From: Streptomyces neyagawaensis
Lineage (GTDB): Bacteria; Actinomycetota; Actinomycetes; Streptomycetales; Streptomycetaceae
Assembly: GCF_023516595.1 (NCBI RefSeq)
Contig: NZ_JAMGBG010000048.1
Span: 1-64,000, forward strand
DNA length: 64,000 nucleotides
Direction: 5' to 3'
A program made the translations under genes and the position numbers. Shown here one piece after another: positions 57,198-64,000 of the stretch (position 1 is the first letter of the stretch; each line of letters opens with the position of its first letter). The notes under the pieces were generated by a model. The model saw only the letters and a program-made list of their open reading frames with translations, was not told the origin of the DNA and did no database searches.

Positions 57198-57895
57198 CTA
57201 CACGCCCAGGCCGGAGCCGTGCCCGGTGCCGCGCCGGGCGAGGTGCAGGGTGATCTGGAACCGGCGGACCTTGTCCCAGTAGACCTCGTGTTTCAACCGC
57301 GGTCGGCGTACAGGTGCTTGGGGCGCCGTAGTGGCTGGCCGCGCTTGCCGCGGATCGGCGGGACGGCCTGAAGCAGCGGGATCGGTCAGGTGACGTCGTT
57401 GCGGTTACGGACGGTGGTGATTGCCGCACGCGGGATGCCGTGCGCCTCGACGAGCAGGTGGTGCTTGCTGCCGACCTTCCCCGGTCCACGGGGGACGGAC
57501 CAGTGGCCGATCCGCCCTTCATCGCGCGGATGTGGCCGGAGTCGACCGCGGCGCGGGAGAAGTCGAGCAGGTCTGCGGCCCGCAGCTCGGAGAGCAGCAG
57601 CTCGTGCAGGTACTGCCAGACCCCGGTCTCGTTCCAGTCCCGCAGCCCTCGCCAGCCACGTCCCCGACTCGAAGGCCAGCTCCTGAGGCAGATACTCCCT
57701 GCGGATCCCGGTGTACAGCACGAACAGGATCCCGCACAGCACCTGGCGACTATCCAGACGCTTACGACCTGGACGCCGCAGATTACGCGGAATGACCGGC
57801 AGCAGCGGCTCGATACGCGCCCACAATCCGTCGTCGATCTCCCACGGTCTGGCAGTGGTCTTCCTCGTCTCGACCGGCCCCACCCCCTTCGGCAA
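57198..57895 (-). pseudogene. IS5-family transposase, frameshifted
   Basis: From ATG at 57895: ARPWEIDDGLWARIEPLLPV, RRPGRKRLDSRQVLCGILFV and EYLPQELAFESG, then a frame change to RDWNETGVWQYLHELLLSEL with DSGHIRAMKGG (first catalytic Asp), back to KVGSKHHLLVEAHGIPRAAI, and NRNDVT followed by TGA (relatives read VTQL). Beyond it IPLLQAVPPIRGKRGQPLRR and PKHLYADRG continue, then another frameshift to the end GTGHGSGLGV with TAG at 57198. At least two frameshifts and a nonsense codon. Inactive. Confidence 0.8.
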
Positions 57896-58294
57896 GCGTC
57901 AAAGAGAACTGACACACTGTCATTCCCGAAGGTTCGGAAACCTCCTTTGTCAGGAGTCGTTACACGACCTGGGCAGCCGCCGGGAATCCCGCGCCCGGTT
58001 CTCCACCGCAGCCCGGGCCGCCGCCGAATCCGGCGACGACCAGCCGCGCGCACGGGGCCTCGACCGCGGAGGCGATGGTCCCGCTCAACTACGGCGCCCC
58101 GAAAACCGCGGCCGGCCTTGTCGAACGGGCCCGGCGCGTCGCCGGGCACCGGCCAACGGGTTGCAGGGCAGTAGTCGCCGGAGCCGCCCTCCGCTAACGT
58201 ACCGACCAGATGGTACGACTGGGCGTTTCCCGCGTACCCTCGCGTGCTTGATGAACCGCAACGTTTCATCCCCCCACAGGACAGAGAGTCCCTC
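57896..58294. other. intergenic region upstream of the SCO6745-type gene
   Basis: About 400 bases. No convincing gene; frames here are arginine/proline shadows. The promoter of the gene at 58295 should lie in the last 100 bases; no clear boxes identified. Confidence 0.4.
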
Positions 58295-59182
58295 ATGACG
58301 CAGAACGCGGACCGCGACAGCCTGGCCCTCGCACGCCAGACCTGGAGAACTCTCGAGCCTTACCACGGGGCTGTCTACTTCTCACCCGAAGCCGCAGGGC
58401 AGTACGCCGAGTTGGGCGTGGACGCCAGGACGGGGTACTTCGCGTCCCGCTCCGCCGCGCTCGGCGCCGCTCCGGCGGATCTGGTCATCGCCACGTTCTA
58501 CAACTTCAATCCCCAACTGGTACGCCAAGCCATACCCGCGGCATGGGAAGCCGCCACGCCGCAGCGGTTCGCAGCCGCCCGGCTCACCGGGATCGACGCC
58601 ACGCTCCGCCGCGTCCTCGGCACGGACGTCTCCTCACCGGCCATGGCCCGCGCGGCGGAATTGGCCCGTACCGCGGCTGAAGTGACCGTGCGCCATCCAC
58701 AAGGCCGCCCCCTCTTCGCCGCGCACGCCGCACTGCCGTGGCCGAGTGCACCCCACCTCGTGCTCTGGCACGCGCAGACTCTGCTGCGGGAGTTCCGTGG
58801 CGACGGACATGTGGCGGCACTGCTGACTGCCGGGCTGAGCGGGCTCGAGGCTCTCGTCGCGCACGCCGCCACAGGCGACATCGACGCAAGGGTGCTGCGT
58901 GACTCGCGGGCATGGACGCCGGAGCAGTGGGAACAGGCCGTGCGGGACCTGCGTGAGCGCGGATGGCTCGACGACGGCCCCCACCTGGCCTTGACCGAGG
59001 ACGGTATGCGACGCAGGGCGGAGGTCGAGCACACCACCGACAGGCTGGCCGCCCTCCCTTACCTCACGATCGGTCCTGCCGCCTGCGCCGAACTCCGTTC
59101 GCTGGTCCGGCCGTTCAGCCTTGCGCTGGCCAAGGATCTCATGCCGTGGGCAGTCGACCGCCTCAGCGAAGAGAACACTTGA
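58295..59182 (+). CDS. SCO6745-family protein (MarR-like winged-helix fold)
   Basis: 295 aa from ATG at 58295 (MTQNADRDSLALARQTWRTL); the open frame reaches back to 58244 without similarity. The family start LARQTWRTLEPYHGAVYFSP and DARTGYFASRSAALGAAPAD, VIATFYNFNPQLVRQAIPAA is clear, with the C-terminal winged-helix-like part AVRDLRERGWLDDGPHLALT and TEDGMRRRAEVEHTTDRLA. Members occur throughout actinobacteria; their role is not established, though the C-terminal half resembles DNA-binding MarR modules. Single gene, not obviously in an operon. Confidence 0.75.
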   Translation: MTQNADRDSLALARQTWRTLEPYHGAVYFSPEAAGQYAELGVDARTGYFASRSAALGAAPADLVIATFYNFNPQLVRQAIPAAWEAATPQRFAAARLTGIDATLRRVLGTDVSSPAMARAAELARTAAEVTVRHPQGRPLFAAHAALPWPSAPHLVLWHAQTLLREFRGDGHVAALLTAGLSGLEALVAHAATGDIDARVLRDSRAWTPEQWEQAVRDLRERGWLDDGPHLALTEDGMRRRAEVEHTTDRLAALPYLTIGPAACAELRSLVRPFSLALAKDLMPWAVDRLSEENT

Positions 59183-59786
59183 GAATGCGGGCGCCCGGCA
59201 GCACGTGATGGCAGCGACGCGGCTGATGGCGCCCCGCCAGGCGGGTGTACGGGCACATCTTCGATGTCAACTGCCCCCGGTCGGCGGCCGAGAGCCAGCA
59301 ACCGGCAGCTCCAGGCGAACCGGTCCGGGCACCTCTCCGACATCATCGGGGCAACCCACGGAATGACCCCAACTCTCTCTGTTTACAGTCAAGTTGGGAG
59401 GGGACGAAGCCTTCGGCGGGGCGGGCCCGGGGAGGTCGGATGAAGTGGCGTCGACATGTCAGCTCCTTGTTCCATTGCGCTTCACTCACGCGAGTGCACG
59501 CCGGCGGCTGCGAGTCCCTGGGGAACCGGTCACGCCGCTGATCTGCCTCTGGAGACTGTGGCCCGTCGATGGCTTGGTGGAGGTCGCGGATGGGCTGGTG
59601 GAGGGTCAGCGGCGTTGTCGGTGTGTGTCTGTGAGGTAGCCGAGCCGGGGGTACGTACTGCGGCTGCCGGCGGCCGAGCTGACCGGCGGGCCGGTGGAGG
59701 TCGCCGAGCCGGGTGGCTGGGGGCCGTGGGTGGACGGTGGCGGCTGGTTGAGCATCGACGGCCATCGCGTATCGCGTCGACTGGAT
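59183..59786. other. 600-base region without a recognised gene
   Basis: Between the SCO6745-type gene and the end of the minus-strand ADC gene. Short frames only, none with family similarity that I can see. Confidence 0.35.
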
Positions 59787-60716
59787 CTACGGCCGGGCCC
59801 CCACGTCGATCCGCGGTGGTGCGGGCCACTCCTCCGACAGGCCCAGATCGACGATGCTCTGGAGTGGTTCGCCGAACGTCCGCCCGGCCTCCTCACTCGT
59901 GAGGAACCAGCATTCGAAGTGGTCGTCGAGGATGCCCCGGGTCGACGGCAGGAAGCAGGTGAACAGGGGCTGTTCGGCGATCCCGAGGCCGCGCAGTGCG
60001 GCGACCCCCGGGGCGTCGCCGAGGACGAGGCGGGCGTGGGCCCGCCTGCCCAGGGCGATGTCGGCGGCGCCCTCGAAGTAGATGGACGATTTCATCAGCA
60101 TGCCCCGGAAAGCGCAGTAGTTGACCGCGGCCACCCGCAGCGGTAGCCGCGTCTCGGGCGGGCGTTCGATCTCGATGAGCATGCCCAGCCGGCCGTCGTC
60201 CTCGTACTGGCTCGAGACGGCCCGGTCGCCCACCTTGAAGTCGAGGCTGGCCCGGTGTTTCGGCATGCCCCAGATGCCCTTGCCGCCCTTGACCGAGATC
60301 TCGCTGCTCACCGGAAGGTCCACGACGTACTGGCCGGTGCCGAAGGTGCCGCGCAGCAGCCCAGGCAGCAGCGGCGGCGCGGGCCTGGGGCCGTGGGTGC
60401 AGGCGATGGCCACGGAGAACTCGATGTAGCGGCCGATGTCGGTGCGGGCGTAGTCGACGACGGTGACGACGAGCAGACCGCGGCCGCCGGGGATCGCGAG
60501 CGGGTGCAGTTCGCCGCCGGGCAGCAGCCGGGCAGCCGCCGCGCGGTCGACGGGGAACGCGGCCATCAGCGCGGGCGTGTCGGCGGAATCCACCGGCAGC
60601 ACGAACGGGATGCCGTCGACGAGAGCGTGCCGTCCGGCAAGTCGTCGCTGCCGGCACGGGACCGGTGACCGGGTCGCCGACATGACCATCCGAGCCAGGC
60701 CCAGTGCGGGATTCAT
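59787..60716 (-). CDS. acetoacetate decarboxylase family protein
   Basis: 309 aa from ATG at 60716, overlapping the hydrolase stop by ATGA. The body fits the ADC superfamily (PF06314): LARLLPGGELHPLAIPGGRG-like opening, VVTVVDYARTDIGRYIEFSV, VVDLPVSSEISVKGGKGIWG and MPKHRASLDFKVGDRAVSSQ, where a lysine of the conserved KGGKGIWGMPKH segment could be the Schiff-base residue. Many homologues are not decarboxylases but aldolase-dehydratases or lactonases in specialised metabolism. Last gene of the visible operon. Confidence 0.75.
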   Translation of the reverse strand: MNPALGLARMVMSATRSPVPCRQRRLAGRHALVDGIPFVLPVDSADTPALMAAFPVDRAAAARLLPGGELHPLAIPGGRGLLVVTVVDYARTDIGRYIEFSVAIACTHGPRPAPPLLPGLLRGTFGTGQYVVDLPVSSEISVKGGKGIWGMPKHRASLDFKVGDRAVSSQYEDDGRLGMLIEIERPPETRLPLRVAAVNYCAFRGMLMKSSIYFEGAADIALGRRAHARLVLGDAPGVAALRGLGIAEQPLFTCFLPSTRGILDDHFECWFLTSEEAGRTFGEPLQSIVDLGLSEEWPAPPRIDVGARP

Positions 60717-61837
60717 CGCGCCAACTCCTCCAGGATCAGCGGATAGGTGTCGGCCGCCGCGCGGCGGCCCAGGAAGACGTCCAGGTGGCCGTATCCGGGC
60801 AGGATGTGCATGCTGTCGCGGCCTGGGCGGTGGCGGTGCAGGAAGTCGAAGGTGCGGCGCTGACTCTCGGCGAGGAAGCAGCGGTTGTCCTCGCCCGCGA
60901 ACAGCGCGAAGCGGGCGTCGGTCTGCGGTGCCCGGTCGGTGAAGGACAGTGGCAGACCCTCGACCTCGCCGGTGGCCACGAGATGGCCGGCCCGCACACA
61001 CGCGTCCATCTGCGCGAAGAAGGTCATGGGGACCTCGGCGAACTCGCCGCGGATCCAGTCGTGGGTGGGCTCGTCGAGGTTCGCGTGGGACCACAGGGCC
61101 GGCCGTCCGGACCCATAAGTGAAGCTGACCATGCGGCAGACGCCGTTGCGGCACTCCCGGTGGGTGGCGCGGACGAAGCCGGCGACGCAGCGGGCCGCGA
61201 AGCCCTCGGGCCGGTCGCCCCAGGCCGGTGAGACGTGCGGCAGGACACGGCCGACGACCGGCGCCACCTTGCCGATCTTGAACCGGGACACGGCGGGCAC
61301 GACGGGATGCAGCGAGACGGCGTTGCTGACCACGGTGTCCACCTGGGGCAGCAGCCCGGCCACGGCGGCCATCACGAACGACGTCGAGCCCTGGCAGTGC
61401 ACGACCGCCTTGAGCCGGTCCGCCCCGGTGGCGGCGAGGACGTGGTCGACAGCGGCCGGATGGTCGTGGGCGGCGGCCTGGTCGAGGGTCCAGGGCATCG
61501 GGTCCAGGTCGATGGAGGCCCGCCAGTTGAGCAGCCACACGTCCCAGCCGGCGTCGATGAGGACGTCGACGAAGGTTCGGGGCAGCGGCGGCCGGAAGAG
61601 TTCGGCCCGTACGCCCGCGCCGTGCACGACCAGGACCGGACCACGGGTCGGCGGATGCCGGCCCTGCACATGGACGACGGTCAGCGGCCGGCCGTCGCGG
61701 GCGGCGAAGGGCCGCACCTCGGTGATGTGGTCACGGCGGGTCGTGGGGCGCGTGGGCGTGCGCCGGACGGAGCCGGTCCGGGTCCGGGGCCCAGGACTCC
61801 CGTGGCCTCGCGGATTCGGTTCGGGGCGTGAGGTCAT
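60713..61837 (-). CDS. alpha/beta-fold hydrolase with a Cys at the nucleophile position
   Basis: 374 aa. Oxyanion region PVLVVHGAGVRAELFRPP, nucleophile elbow VVHCQGSTSFVMAAVAG with Cys148 where most relatives have Ser (H-S-x-G), acid in LFAGEDNRCFL and base His in GYGHLDVFLG. The fold is the same as the C-terminal hydrolase half found fused to some GMC cholesterol-oxidase-like enzymes, and a GMC-like gene lies two genes upstream. As annotated it overlaps the phosphoesterase gene by 107 bases; a GTG at 61716 (just before VRPFAARDGR) would remove the overlap and is a fair alternative start. Confidence 0.78.
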   Translation of the reverse strand: MTSRPEPNPRGHGSPGPRTRTGSVRRTPTRPTTRRDHITEVRPFAARDGRPLTVVHVQGRHPPTRGPVLVVHGAGVRAELFRPPLPRTFVDVLIDAGWDVWLLNWRASIDLDPMPWTLDQAAAHDHPAAVDHVLAATGADRLKAVVHCQGSTSFVMAAVAGLLPQVDTVVSNAVSLHPVVPAVSRFKIGKVAPVVGRVLPHVSPAWGDRPEGFAARCVAGFVRATHRECRNGVCRMVSFTYGSGRPALWSHANLDEPTHDWIRGEFAEVPMTFFAQMDACVRAGHLVATGEVEGLPLSFTDRAPQTDARFALFAGEDNRCFLAESQRRTFDFLHRHRPGRDSMHILPGYGHLDVFLGRRAAADTYPLILEELAR

Positions 61838-63647
61838 GGCGTTTCGCCTCCCGGGCGATCACGACGGGGTCCTCGACCAGCCGTACGGTGAGGGGCTCGG
61901 CGGGCACCGCACGTTTGCGGCCGCCCGGCGCGTCGGTCAGGTTCCACCGATGGCAGATCCCGTCGAGCACCAGGGCGTGCAGGGTGAGGTCGCCGTTCGG
62001 CTCGATGTGCAGACGCAGGAAGCCCTTGTGGTCCTCGACGGCCTGCCCGGACATCTGCCAGTCGGCGACGGCGCCGCCGCGTGCCGACAGCACCCACAGG
62101 GCGAAGGCCTGCGAGCCGGCCACCGCGCCCAGCACCGCGGCGACCGCGAGACAGACCAGCAGCACCCCCCAGCCGGGCCAGTCGGCGGGAAACGGCAGCG
62201 CGACGGTGACGGCGAGGACACCCAGCGCCACCACGGCCTGAAGGAGTACGGCGTCGGCTGCCCGGGGTCTGGCCGGGCGTGGGCGCCAGGTCCGGCGCAG
62301 GAGACCCCACAGCACCACCAGGACCCCGCCGGTCACCGCGGTGAACAGGCCCAGGTCCGCGGCGCTCCCCTGCCGTACCGCGTCGACGGGCTGCAACCTT
62401 TCCTGCGCCACCGCGAACAGGAAGCCGAGAACGACGAAGGCGGCGGTGTGCAGGGCCGCGGTGAGCCGGCAGAAGCCGGGGTTGCGCCGGGCCAGCCAGT
62501 ACGGGGACCACGGCGTCGCGATCCGGCGGGCGAGCCGGCGGGAGTCCGGCACCCGGGGGTAGGTGCTCTCCTCGGCGCGCGTGAAGGTCACCGGGGGGTC
62601 GTCCTTCTCCCACAGCCGGGTCCCCGAGGGCGGCAGCGACAGGGCGCGGGGCAGGGTGTGGGTCGACGACAGGAAGGCGCCGCCGAGTCCACACGTCACC
62701 ATCTGCCGGCGCCGGGGGTCGGGCGGCGGGTAGGCGCACTCGGGCGGATCCGTGGGCAGGCGTTCGGCGTAGCGGGCGTAGTGGTGCTTGTCGCCGGTCA
62801 GCCACAGCCGGATCGAGGCGCCGGTGGGCACCTGCTCGCCAGTGCGCTGGTCGGTGCGGGTACGGACCACGGTGCGGTCGAACCAGTGCAGCGTGTCGAA
62901 GGCGTCGGCGTCGTCGACAGCCTTGACCCAGGTGGGTTCGGCGCAGCAGACGATCACCCCGTCGCCCGGTTGCAGCCGGGCCGACAGATGGTTCTGGAAG
63001 TAGCGGATCTGGGGGTCGTCCAGATACGCCCCGAGCTGGCTGTCGAGGCCGACCAGCCACCACTTGCAGGGCAGCCGTACGGCGAAGTAGCTGCGGGTCT
63101 GCCGGGTCCGCCAGCCGCCGACGGGCTGTTGGAGGGCGAAGGTCCGCAGGAACGCGGTGAGGCCGTCGTACCAGTCGTGGTTGCCCGGCAGGGCCAGCAT
63201 CAGCGGCGGGACGCCGTCGGTGGACGGCAGGGCGGAGGCGTAGGGGCCGGTCATGCCGTCGCGGTAGGCGGCCGCCGAGGCCACCGGGTAGACCTGGTCC
63301 CCGCCGAGCACGAGCAGTGAGCCGCGCGGCAGCCGCTCGCGGTGGACGGTGAGCTCGTCGGCGGCGAGAGCCGAGGCCACCGACGCCGTGGGCTCGAAGC
63401 CGTCACCGAGGTCGGCGACGTAGTCGATCCACAGCTCGCGCGGATCGGGGTCCTCGAGCGGGGCCCGCAGGGGCGCGGCCCTGAGCGTGCCCTGGATCTC
63501 CCGCTTGTCGGCGTACGCGGCGAATACGTCTGCCAGTGCGACCTTGACGCCGGTCCGCACGAGGCAGGCCGGGTCCAGCCAGCGCACCGGCTCGCACGGG
63601 GTGAAATCGAGTTCCTTGGCGTGCGCGCGCAGCTGCTTGAGGTTCAT
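61731..63647 (-). CDS. metallophosphoesterase with C-terminal membrane segments
   Basis: 638 aa from ATG at 63647 (MNLKQLRAHAKELDFTPCEP). The calcineurin-like metal site is spread over IDYVADLGDGFE, LVLGGDQVYP, LALPGNHDWYDGL and LTGDKHHYARY. After about residue 415 come four hydrophobic stretches (TAALHTAAFVVLGFLFAVAQ; LFTAVTGGVLVVLWGLL; AVVALGVLAVTVALPF; LLVCLAVAAVLGAVAG), so it is membrane-bound with the enzyme part probably facing the cytoplasm. The tail (HIEPNGDLTLHALVLDGICH) is globular. It overlaps the GMC-type gene by 4 nt. The substrate is unknown; it may be a phosphorylated lipid given the neighbours. Confidence 0.82.
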   Translation of the reverse strand: MNLKQLRAHAKELDFTPCEPVRWLDPACLVRTGVKVALADVFAAYADKREIQGTLRAAPLRAPLEDPDPRELWIDYVADLGDGFEPTASVASALAADELTVHRERLPRGSLLVLGGDQVYPVASAAAYRDGMTGPYASALPSTDGVPPLMLALPGNHDWYDGLTAFLRTFALQQPVGGWRTRQTRSYFAVRLPCKWWLVGLDSQLGAYLDDPQIRYFQNHLSARLQPGDGVIVCCAEPTWVKAVDDADAFDTLHWFDRTVVRTRTDQRTGEQVPTGASIRLWLTGDKHHYARYAERLPTDPPECAYPPPDPRRRQMVTCGLGGAFLSSTHTLPRALSLPPSGTRLWEKDDPPVTFTRAEESTYPRVPDSRRLARRIATPWSPYWLARRNPGFCRLTAALHTAAFVVLGFLFAVAQERLQPVDAVRQGSAADLGLFTAVTGGVLVVLWGLLRRTWRPRPARPRAADAVLLQAVVALGVLAVTVALPFPADWPGWGVLLVCLAVAAVLGAVAGSQAFALWVLSARGGAVADWQMSGQAVEDHKGFLRLHIEPNGDLTLHALVLDGICHRWNLTDAPGGRKRAVPAEPLTVRLVEDPVVIAREAKRHDLTPRTESARPRESWAPDPDRLRPAHAHAPHDPP

Positions 63648-64000
63648 GGCCTGTCTTTCGCAGGTACGACGCGCGCCAGGCTCCGGCCGTAGACGGCCCA
63701 CAATTCGCCCAGGAACAGTTTGCCGAAGAGCTCCATCGCCCGCGCCGGATGCGGGCCGGTGGTGCGGAACGTGGTCAGCTGCTGGACGAAGTCACCGAGC
63801 CGGATGATGACGATCCCGGCACCGATGGCGGGCGCGGTGGTGTCGTGGTCGGGGTGGGTGTGCCCGGCGAGCAGGCGGACGTAGAGGGTAGAGGTGTCGG
63901 GCCAGACGTCGGCGCCGGGGTCGTCGTGGACGTCCTTGTGCCCGGTGAGGGTGAGCGGGGTGCCCTCCTGGGTGCGCAGGTGGAGCAGGTACCGCATGCG
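63644..64000 (-). CDS. C-terminal part of a GMC-type oxidoreductase (cut by window edge)
   Basis: Only the last 118 residues are inside: RYLLHLRTQEGTPLTLTGHK, VHDDPGADVWPDTSTLYVRL, GIVIIRLGDFVQQLTTFRTT and FGKLFLGELWAVYGRSLA. This matches the C-terminal extension seen in cholesterol-oxidase-like GMC proteins of actinobacteria as I remember it; the FAD-binding part would lie beyond 64000. The ATG at 63997 is probably internal. The stop overlaps the phosphoesterase start by ATGA, making it the upstream gene of this four-gene operon. Confidence 0.55.
   Translation of the reverse strand, partial: RMRYLLHLRTQEGTPLTLTGHKDVHDDPGADVWPDTSTLYVRLLAGHTHPDHDTTAPAIGAGIVIIRLGDFVQQLTTFRTTGPHPARAMELFGKLFLGELWAVYGRSLARVVPAKDRP

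Noticed and set aside
61119-63320. A 733-codon plus-strand frame
   Set aside because: Low-complexity Gly/Arg/Gln translation antisense to the metallophosphoesterase, whose GNHD and GDxHHY motifs are intact.
1-64000. tRNA, rRNA, riboswitch or CRISPR array
   Set aside because: I looked for T-loop-like boxes, regular short repeats with unique spacers and long conserved stems and found none; a dedicated covariance-model scan would be needed to exclude small RNAs.

Overview
The window is very GC-rich DNA with GTG/TTG starts, short 4-nt gene overlaps, GGAGG-type ribosome binding sites and TAGGCT-like -10 boxes close to start codons. It also holds families typical of one genus (SCO6745-type, DUF6069, DUF6233, IS21/IS5/IS256/IS3 scraps). 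All of this points to a Streptomyces chromosome, probably an accessory or arm region, because intact operons alternate with decayed genes and broken insertion sequences. No RNA gene, CRISPR array or complete mobile element was seen.

Region by region. 1-3.8 kb: rearranged IS21 pieces in both orientations around a GNAT acetyltransferase. 3.9-6.0 kb: a small surface locus, in which a DUF916-like membrane-anchored protein is flanked by two secreted proteins with WxL-like ends; the first is frameshifted in a C7 tract. 6.0-11.1 kb: a hypothetical gene, an SDR, a noticeably low-GC Tat-exported amidohydrolase-like gene, then a gene graveyard carrying a 125-bp inverted duplication. 11.1-20.2 kb: two MMPL transporters, each next to its own two-component system (one OmpR-type, one NarL-type). 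20.3-21.7 kb: a truncated IS3-type element abutting the 3' end of an FG-GAP gene. 22.2-24.1 kb: a TetR/flavin monooxygenase pair with an 18-bp palindrome. 24.3-26.3 kb: a stand-alone ATP-dependent DNA ligase and a DUF6069 membrane protein.

26.3-37.4 kb is the largest coherent unit: a nine-gene, minus-strand catabolic operon (two FAH-family hydrolases, cyclase-family hydrolase, flavin monooxygenase, amidohydrolase, extradiol dioxygenase, SDR, two-subunit CoA-transferase). It is divergent from a LysR regulator with nearby dyads and is followed by an MFS permease. Together they look like uptake, ring hydroxylation, ring cleavage, C-C hydrolysis and CoA activation of an unidentified aromatic acid. 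A MarR gene at 37.7 kb has an operator-like motif over its -35; the same motif occurs twice before the DUF6069 gene 12 kb away.

38.2-46.9 kb: aldehyde dehydrogenase and IS256 remnants, two tiny proteins sharing a VTLYPSPAC motif, a 1563-aa protein (YVTN propeller, IPT/TIG, eleven Ig/PKD-like modules) and a companion three-IPT protein. 47-50.6 kb: a winged-helix regulator, an I36-type secreted inhibitor, a lipoprotein and a broken repeat-protein gene. 51-52.6 kb: a TetR/SDR pair with three matching operator-like dyads. 53.3-56.5 kb: a LodB/LodA pair (flavoprotein maturase and cysteine-tryptophylquinone oxidase). 57-59 kb: IS5 debris and an SCO6745-family gene. 59.8-64 kb: an overlapping minus-strand operon (GMC-oxidoreductase-like C terminus cut by the window edge, metallophosphoesterase, alpha/beta hydrolase with a Cys at the nucleophile position, acetoacetate-decarboxylase-family protein).
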